A stretch of 64,000 nt of DNA from positions 23,406,071-23,470,070 of the forward strand of contig CM018052.1 in the NCBI GenBank assembly GCA_008638375.1. Reading direction: 5' to 3'. Origin of the DNA: Nyssa sinensis (lineage: Eukaryota > Streptophyta > Magnoliopsida > Cornales > Nyssaceae). Both the position numbers and the translations under genes were made by a program. Under the pieces are notes generated by a model that did no database searches, was not told the origin of the DNA, and saw only the letters and a list, made by a program, of their open reading frames with translations. Of this stretch, positions 26,901 to 35,900 are shown piece by piece (position 1 is the stretch's first letter; the number at the start of each line of letters is the position of its first letter).

Positions 26901-29900
26901 TGATGAAACTGAGGACATAATTTCTTTAACAGAGGCAAAGAAGGATGTCCCAACCGACAATGTGCTTCAAATAGAGTGACGACACTGGAACATGTAATGG
27001 GCCTAGGCACCTGGGTATTCAGAATGTAGAGACCACCTGATTCATATCCTTTACCAATAATCTTCTTCGTCATAAGATCCTGAAAAAGACAATGATCAGG
27101 AAAAAATGAGATGCTACAATTTAGGGTACGAGTAAGTTTACTTACAGACATTAAATTAAAAGAAAATCATGGTAGACTCAAGACAGAAGACATCGAAATC
27201 AATGGAGTTGGATTAACAGTACCAGACCCAAGCACAAAAGAGGTGGAATCATATGCTAAAGTAACATTAGAAGGAGATGTGTGTGACTGAAAAGTGGAGA
27301 AAAGACTAGAATTACCTGTCATATGATCTATAGCACCAGAATCAATGACCCATTGTGAGGAAGAGGAAAGAAGACACGTATTTGGTTTACCTAACTCGGC
27401 ACTGGCAGTGACAGATGGAGATGAATGCTGCAATGCTGCTTGATACTGGGTGAATTTAGCGAAGGCATCTGCAGAGACTGTAATGGTTGGCTCAGATGTG
27501 CTAGGTGTAGGAGTAACCGCAACATGGGCTGAATGAGACTTCTGAGACTTATTTTGCAATTTCTTACACGTGCGTTTGGTATGGCCCGGCTCATGACAAT
27601 AATAACAGACAACTCCCCCTGCATCCGGACTATCTGTATCTGTGCTTAGGATAAGACCGTCCAGTGTCAAATCCACCATGATGACTGACAAGAGCACTAG
27701 AAGCATGAACAAATGGAGCAACAGATGTACTAGGAGCTGTGCGAAGGACCCTAGTGAAGACCTCATGGAGAGAGGAAATCTCAGCACTAGAGAGAATCTG
27801 AGATTTAGCAATCTCAAACTGAGAATTAAGGCCAGCCAAGAAACTCATTACTGCCATTTGCTCCCGTTGAGCTTGCTGGACTTTGATATCAGGACTGAAA
27901 GGTAACAAGACATTCAATTCTTCATAGATTCGTTTGAAATTCATAAAATAGGCCTGAAGAGAGTGATCTTGTTGTTCAGCTCGGTAAAAGCCCTTACAAA
28001 CCTCATAGATACGTGACAGATTTCCCTTTCCAGAATACAGAAATTCTAAATATTCCATCAATTCTTTAACATACTCACAGTGATTAATCAGGCTAACAAC
28101 CTAAATGTCAATAGAGTTTCTGATTTGCAAGAACAAGCGAGCATCATCTCGCAACCACTCCTGGCAAGTATTATCCGTGGGGGGATCAGCCGTGAGATGA
28201 TTGTCCTTAGAAATGCTCTGCAGATAAATCCGGACGGTCTTACACCAATCGAAATAATTAGGACCAGTTAACTTATGTTCTGTGATTCTAGACATCATAG
28301 GAATAACATCTGTCACAACCAAACTCTTCTGTTCATCAGCCATAGAGATAGAGCACAGAAGAAATGCAGAGACCACCCAAGGAATTACACAGAAAATAAA
28401 TTCACGAACAGCCGTGAAGCAAACAAGGCAACCAGAGTGCCCAAACGAATTGCTACCAAGCAACCAACTACACAGAAGTGCCGGAGAGAGAGAGACGACT
28501 CCAGCAAGGGTGATCGGAAGTCGAGGCGCAGTCACACGCGCCTCCACGCGCTGGCGCGTGAGATCAGTGACGAGCCTGAAATCTTCTGGTGGCGCTTGAG
28601 GCTCACGCGCGTGGTTTCTAGTGACCGGACTTTGGGAACCGACCAATCGGCAAGTGGCGATGCTCTCCTGGCTGGCGGTGAGACAAAGTGGTCACTCGAA
28701 CAAGGCGACCTAAGTGTTTCCCTAATTCTGCTCACTGGGCAGAGTGGCCGGAAACCAGAGAAGAAGAAAAGAAGAAAAGAAGAAGAAGAAAAGGCCAAAG
28801 GAAAATTTTCTAACCCTAGCTCTGATACCATGTAAACCAAGAGAGAAGAATAATTCTCTATATATTATTCCATTCAAAATATACAAGTGTATTTATACAC
28901 AAATTGAGAGACTAAACTAGGAAAGTAAACTAATTAGAATCCCTATGATTGGGCCTATACAGTCAACCCTACAGCCTATATATTCTAGAATAATCCTACG
29001 TATATTCTGTAACAAGACACTTGCATCATCAGTTAGTACTAGTATGTCATTTACATGTACAATGAGAACTGTGATCTTTCCATTCATGTGCTTGATAAAC
29101 ATAGTATATCTGTATGATTTTGTCTATATCAAAGTTTCTATATAACCTTGTGAAATACATCAAATCAAACTCTAGGATACTGCTTCAGCTCATAGAGGGT
29201 GGCAATCTTCAACTTACATACCTTCCCCTCAGTAGCTTGAGAAGAGAAAGTTGGAGGAATCTCCATGTATACTTCTTCCTCCAAATTCTCATGAAGAAAT
29301 GAATTCTTCACATCTAACTACTATAGATTCCATCCCAAATTGGCTGCACAAGAAAGAAGTCTGGAGGAATCTCTGTCTACTTCCTACCAATCCTTGTGAA
29401 GAAATGCATTCTTTACATCTAACTACGGTAGACTCCATCCCAAATTGGCTGCACAAGAAAGTGTTAGGAATATAATCACCTAACCAAGATCGGTGAGACA
29501 TGAAAGCAAACAAGAAAATGAGTCTTTAATCAGACGCACACACAAGAATACAAAGATTTATGTGGTTCACCCTAAAATAGGGTTACGTCCACGACTGCTG
29601 CAGTTTCACTATGATTTGAAAGAGTTATAAGTACAATGAGATGTGGCTCCTCAACTATAAATACATAGGATTAAGGCAACAGGAAAATAATGTGAAATAC
29701 CAAAAATACCCTCAGAAAATTCGCCTCATCTCTCTCCCCCAAATCCCCTCCTTCAGGCAAGGGGGCTCCCGCCTCTCGGCCAACTTATTGCAAAGTTAGA
29801 TCCGCGGAAGAGGAACTAGTATTTAGTACTTATTAGGATCCACACTACCCAACAGAAAGGATTTGTTTGAATGGAGTTTATTTTAGCTACAGGTGTAAAC

Positions 29901-32900
29901 GTCTCTTAATAGTCTATATCATAGGTCTTACAAAATCCTGTAGCAACCAACCTTGACTTGTATCTATCAATTATCCCACTTGCTTTCTACTTGACCGTAA
30001 ACTCCCAATTCTGGCCCATTGGTTTTCTCTCAACTAGAAGGAAAACCGACTTCAAAGGTTTCATTTTTTTCCCAAAGATTTCATCTATTCTACCATAGGT
30101 TTTTTTTTTTTCACTTGGGATTTGCAAGATCTTCCTTTCAACCCTAAGGATGAGATATAGAAGACATAGAAGAAACAAAGGCACGATAGAAGGAGACATG
30201 GTGTCCTATGAGACAAATTTAGAAATATGATATTGGGTACGAGCCCAAAATCTCTTTCGAATTGCAATTGGAAGATTAGCGTCATCAATAATAGGATTAT
30301 CAGTAAGATTTGTATCATTAACAATAGGATTATTAGTAATAGGAGGTATAGCAATAAACTCATCACCTGATGAAGAGAGTGAAGAGATGAAGCTAGAGCT
30401 GGATCCAGAGATTGCAATTGCTTTGGTGGCACATGAATGGTCATTTGATCTGTCTGGGGTTGAGAGCAAGTGTACCCCCACTGATCATCCCTATCCAGTC
30501 TCCTACAAGTAGTCTGTTCTCCCTCATTGTGAGTAGTAGTTTGCTTTGTATTCTCCCCCTTATTATGGGTATTAGTCTGCTCCCCTTCAAGAACCAACTA
30601 GGCATTGAAAAATGAGGCTGAGGCGACAGGGGAATCATCTCTTTCTCCATATTAAACTTCTTCCCCTAAAGAGCTGGCTAGGCAGAATGGAAGGCCTTAA
30701 ACTCGTAAAATGTGACATCCATGCTAACATACACCTTCCTGGTTTAGGGATGGTAGCATTTCTACACCTTTTGAGTAGCAGAGTGTGCATTTGGGTCAAG
30801 TTTTCCCCTGGATTTCATATAATCATGAACAAAACATGCACAATTAAACACTCTGGGGGGAATGAAATGACTAAATGTAGTTCCTTGAAGCACATCAAGA
30901 GTAGTCTTAAACTTAAGGACTACTGACTACTGGGGGCGTTTATGTTTATAAGATATGCTACAATAAGGACAGCATCACCCCAAAAAGGCTTAAGAACTCC
31001 CATGGTAAACATCAAAGAGTGAGCTTCCTCAAGAAGATGACGGTTCTTCCATTCAGCCACTACATTTTGCATTGGGGTATCCACACAGTTGGTTTGGTGG
31101 AGAATTTTATGCTCAGAAAGATAGGTATTAAAATATACTGTCCAATTATCACTCATAAGAATCCTGATTTTAGCATTGAAGTGAGTGCTCACATTTTTTG
31201 AAATAGGTAAACACTTCACTCTTGGTAAGTAGTAAGCAAACCCAAGTAACACAGGAGTAGTAATCAATACAAGTAACAACTAACAAAGCAATGACATCCA
31301 GAAAGAGAAACAACACGAGAAGGCCGGCACACATCAATATGAACAATCATAAATGAAGCTGTGCCTTTATTATTAATATTTTAAGGATAAGATTTTCTTT
31401 TATGCTTGACAAACTCGCAAGCATCACAAACAAAGTTATTACCAGTGTATTTGCTTAACTGAAAATGATAAAAGCTTCTCTAACACGCTGAATGATGGAT
31501 GCCCTGGTCACCCATGCTATGAAGAGCAGACACTATTTTGGCTTACATGTTTGTGTTAGACATGTTTGAGAAGTGGACACGTTTGGACACATCCCGGACA
31601 TATGTCAAACACGTGAAAAAAGAGTTTTTTTTTTTCTTTTGAATTTTGGACACGTCCTAGACACCTTAGGGGCACGTTTTGGACATGTTAACAGACACAT
31701 TTTTCAATTTTTGTTTTGCCTATTTCTCTATTTTTTTTTTTTTTCTGGTAACACACACACACATATATATGTTCTATATAGTAGTTAGCTTATTTATTTT
31801 GGAACATAGATCATAGATATAGATGATTAAATGGAGTTCTTGAATTTTTATTTAATGATTTTTTTATTTTGATATCTTGATAATATTGTCGCGATTTGTG
31901 TTTTTATACCAATTTTGATTGAAATAATGTTACGTTTTTATTATGAGGTCCTAAAAAATTTATATTTTCAATGTGTTCCTGACATATCTGTGTCCTATAT
32001 TTGTTGTGAAATGCCGTATCCGTGCTATGTTTATGTCCGTGTCCGTTTTTGTTCTTCTTAGGTGATGTAATTGTTGAAGTGTAGTAGTACCATTTCTCAA
32101 AGGTGCTTGGCCGAAAGATAAATCCTCAAAAGAATGAGAAAGCTCAATTTCTAGCAGATACATACCATTATGTGCCTTATCATTGCCAATCATTCTCCCC
32201 AATTCTAATTCCTGGAAAACACAATAGGTAGGAAGGAACATTACAAAACAAATTAAGGATTTTGTGATGCAACTAACAGAAAGTAAGTTAGAAATTTGGA
32301 ACATGGAGAACCGAGGAGAGATATATAGATGGAGAGAAATATATAGAACTTTTTGTTATACAGATGATAGAGAGCTACCTGTTACCCTAACCTTGTTCCT
32401 ATGTGAACATGTAAAATAAGAAAAAATGAGACTTGAAAAAACTGTCACATGATTAGTAACTCTAGAATCAATAATCCAAGGATTTGAAGAAGGAGGCATA
32501 TTAAAAGCATTTGCAGGTATACGTGAGTAAGCAAAGTTTGAGATAGCTGAGATAGAAGAAACTAGGTATCAAGTTGGGCCATCAATCTTCGAAGAGTCTA
32601 CACCTTGTCCTTAGAGAAAGTAGTGGCATCAAAGCCACTAGATTGAGACAAGGTCTCGGAAGTCTCGGACATGAGCGTGTGACCTTGCAAAATTAGTCCA
32701 ACCATCACCATGCCTCCTGGTAGAATGGCCATAAAGCTTCCAACAATGCTCCCCAGTGTGCCTAGTCTTCCAATAGTAACACACTTCAGCTGTTCCTTCT
32801 CAGCATTACCACCTTTATCATTAACAAGCCTATACTGATCTAGTGTCTTTTGAGTCTATCTCAAGGAAGGATATGGTCAAGAACCCGAACATGAATCTAG

Positions 32901-35900
32901 TCATACTCCATTTCAAGGCCACCAGAAAATCATACACCCGCTCCTTTTCTATCAGCTTTTGAAAGTTGGAAATGTCGAGCCAGCATTCTGCCTGAAAATC
33001 CTGATAATATTCTAGCTCTTGTCATGAGCTACTAACTTCAACATAGTACTCCGCAACTGCCGTCTCCTTTTGTTTGGTCTCATGAATCTTTTCCGCAATT
33101 CATAGATTTGGGCATCATTGTCCACTTGTGAATAAGTCTGAGCAGCTGCAGTTCAAATCACATGGGCTGTATAGCCACAACTTAATGTGAGGCTGCATAG
33201 AATTGGGTGACTAATACATTACCAATAAATTCTGTGAGAGCCAATGTTAAAAAGAAGGATTGGTTGACTTCAGTTTCTTAACTTCCTCTATTAGATAGCT
33301 ATACAAACCATGAGTTTGACCTGATAATAAACAAGATTGTGACCAAGCTAAATAGTTGCTTCCGTCCAACTTTCATGGGCTAGTAGGAAGGGTTATATGC
33401 AAGAGTCCCAACATGACGCAAGCCACTTCTTTCACAGCCGGTAGATGCAACACTAATTTATGACAGGTCTACAAAACAAAATAAAAGAAAAGAAAAATCA
33501 ACAGAGGACAACTTCTTGGAGACCAAAAGAAAATTCTCAATCAAATAGAACCAGAAAATATCAAATTATGTTGCACGAGTATCCATAAACAAATGCCCAA
33601 CTGTTATGAATATTTTATATTGAATAATCCTGAAAAAACCTCAACAGTGCCTTCCCATACCAGCCGAACTATAAAAATGGCATAAAACCACTCAAATCCA
33701 ATCTATATTCAACAAAGTGCATTAAGGAGATCAAAAGAGGGCTAGACACAGCCTATGGAGCAGGTTTGAACCAAAAATTCCAGCCCAAAGAACGCCAGAC
33801 AATCAGACCTGTAAATCGGCTTCCCGAAATTGAAAAAAATTTGCAAAATAAAGAAAATTACCATAAATCGTAGAATGATGAAACGAATTACACCATGTCA
33901 CTCTTACCCCAAACGTGTCTGTATATGTGCCGACCTCAGCATACAGATGCGGGCATCGGCACATCTCTATTGATCTCTGATGTACTCTGACATGTTCTGA
34001 TAACTTCTGGATTTCAATCAGAGGCTCTAATACAAAGTTGATTTTGATATGTGCAATATATGTTACAAATAAGGTTGATATTTATACACACACACACATA
34101 TAGAGAGAGAGGCTTGAGAATTAAGATACAGTTCTCATCTTTATACCAACTTATATGTATTATAAAAAAATTGTAATTACAAAAACACTCTACTCATAAG
34201 AGTATGTAAACAATTTTTTAAACATTATTATGGTTTTTGAAAAAGTGTAGTTTTTACTAAATGTTCTATCTTGCAAGTTGTTTTCTTGAAACCAGGGGAA
34301 ATCAGTGACTATTGATTTTCATACTCCCATCTTTCTTCTATTAGTCATATTTAATGTGCATTGGAGTGTTTATGTTCATAGACTACCCATTTGGTGCTTC
34401 AAGCTTGGCAAGGGCTCAGGCACCATCTTATGATCCTTGGGACCACGTACAGATTATAAAGTGAGAACTGAAATGCTAGGTTTCTGTTCAAGAATGAATA
34501 CTTTTTATAATAACTTTTTGGGATAATTACAGGGACCTCCCTTGACTTACCTTATAATTATAGGGACCTCCCTCATGTTTTTTGAAATTAAACTGACCTC
34601 CCCTCTATTACACTAACAATATATAGACTTCCCCCCGAGTAAAAAATCCGTCATTGACCGTGTTAGGGTTTCAATCAAATTTTTTACATGACCAAAATAG
34701 CCTTGAATATTACATTGACCTCCCCTATTTTTCAGAAATCATAGGAGAGGTCCCTATAATTATTAGATATTATTGGAGAGGTTAGTGTAATTGTATTTAA
34801 GGGTAAAATAGTAAATTTATGCTTTTTGTTAACGTCCGTCTCCCGAAAATTTAGACAGGGGAGGTCAGTATAATTTAAGAAAATATAGGAGAGGTCCCTG
34901 TAATTGTCACATATTACAAGGAATGTCAAGGTAATTTTCCCTAACTTTTTTCATAGCTAGTAGTTTCTATTTTTAACCTTTCCAGTATATAATGATGAAC
35001 ATATTTTTTCCTTTTTATTTTATGTATGTCATTTGACTCATTTCTAGCAACCTTTTGACATGAGCACCATCTCCAAATGCCATTTTCTTATGCCAATCAG
35101 AGAAAAAAAATTCACTTGTACCATTTTTCAGAATTTCTCAGTACCTGAAGATCTTTCTGCTTATGATGGTTTGGAGCTGCGGCTTAAAGGTGATGGCCGT
35201 CGCTATAAGCTTATTGTTCGCACTAGCAGTGACTGGGATACTGTGGGTTATACATCAAGCTTTGACACTGTAGAAGGCCAATGGCAATCGGTTAGTGACA
35301 TCATGACTGCAAAATTCATGAGTTATGTTAATAATTTCCATTCTCAATTTTTGATGAATTACTTCCAGGTACGCTTGCCATTTTCTTCTTTAAGGCCTAT
35401 ATTTCGAGCACGAACTGTGTCAGATGCACCACCCTTTGACCCAAGCCAAATTGTATCACTGCAGGCATGCTTCCATTATTACTTTATGTTGTCTTTGTTT
35501 AATGAGTTTCTACCTTTTTTTTTGTTGATGAATGAAAAACCATTCCAGCTCATGTTCAGCAAGTTTGAATACGATGGGAAATTAAATCCAACGTTTGTTG
35601 AAGGTGCATTTCAGCTTCCAGTCTCTAGCATACGCGCATATATAAAGGATCCTATCACTCCCAGGTTTAATGTTTCTTTCCACTTTGTCAAATTGATTCT
35701 TCATATAGTTAGTGTACCTGGAAGTAATTAATCTGTTCTGATCACATGTTCTATGTTTAATAACTTTATGGTTGCATCTATTAGGTTTGTACATGTAGGC
35801 TCTGCTGGGGTTACTCGACCTGACAGACCTGGACTTGATCTAAGCAAACAGCCTCCGGCTGTCCGCTTGAACAAGGAATTGGGGTTTATTCTCACATTCA

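Larger units (their letters stand above)
24055..29014 (-). mobile_element. Young Ty1/copia element, structurally complete, with AGACA target duplication
   Basis: LTRs 24055-24238 and 28831-29014 are both 184 bp and differ by one base as far as I can see ('cctgtatatt' against 'cctatatatt'). AGACA flanks both sides (24050-24054, 29015-29019). On the - strand the primer site TGGTATCAGAGC (plus 28819-28830) follows the 5' LTR. The polypurine tract TTGAGGGGGAG (plus 24239-24249) precedes the 3' LTR. Total 4,960 bp. It split the RT of the older copia. The single gag-pol frame has two stops and three frame changes, so this copy is probably not autonomous. Confidence 0.95.
29015..30660 (-). pseudogene. 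N-terminal RT of the old copia
   Basis: 'TVLIVHVNDILVLTDDASV' (29075-29017) is the RT catalytic block with Asn in place of the first catalytic Asp; the young copia is inserted right after it. Upstream, 'LPIAIRKR...QYHISKFVS' (30280-30210) is the conserved segment before copia RT. The part at about 29250-29465 is a tandem duplication of roughly 109 bp. A solo LTR splits it further. Confidence 0.8.
22443..34196 (-). mobile_element. Old Ty1/copia element broken by later insertions
   Basis: Diverged LTRs lie at about 22443-22627 and 34036-34196, sharing 'tgatat.t.caatatat.ttacaa', 'gagagagag' and 'tttcatct.tacacc'-type blocks. On the - strand a degenerate primer site (plus 34023-34035, TTGTATTAGAGCC) and polypurine tract (plus 22628-22640) sit at the expected ends. 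Gag/protease fragments lie at about 33400-32100, integrase at 31320-30920, and RT at 30500-29015, continuing at 24054-23510. RNase H is at 23108-22628. Removing the inserts leaves about 5.5 kb, a normal copia length. Many stops. Confidence 0.8.
18097..35131 (+). other. Intron 9 (17.0 kb), nested transposon array inside the CIA30 coding region
   Basis: The donor 'AAG|gtgagc' at 18096/18097 and acceptor 'tttttcag|AATTTC' at 35131/35132 join in phase 0. Contents in order: RTE LINE with a TRIM, a second TRIM, dispersed repeat copy 2, an old copia carrying a TRIM, a young copia, a solo LTR and dispersed repeat copy 3, then a Mutator-type MITE. Most inserts are antisense to the host gene (LINE, both copias, two of three TRIMs). 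Confidence 0.85.
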
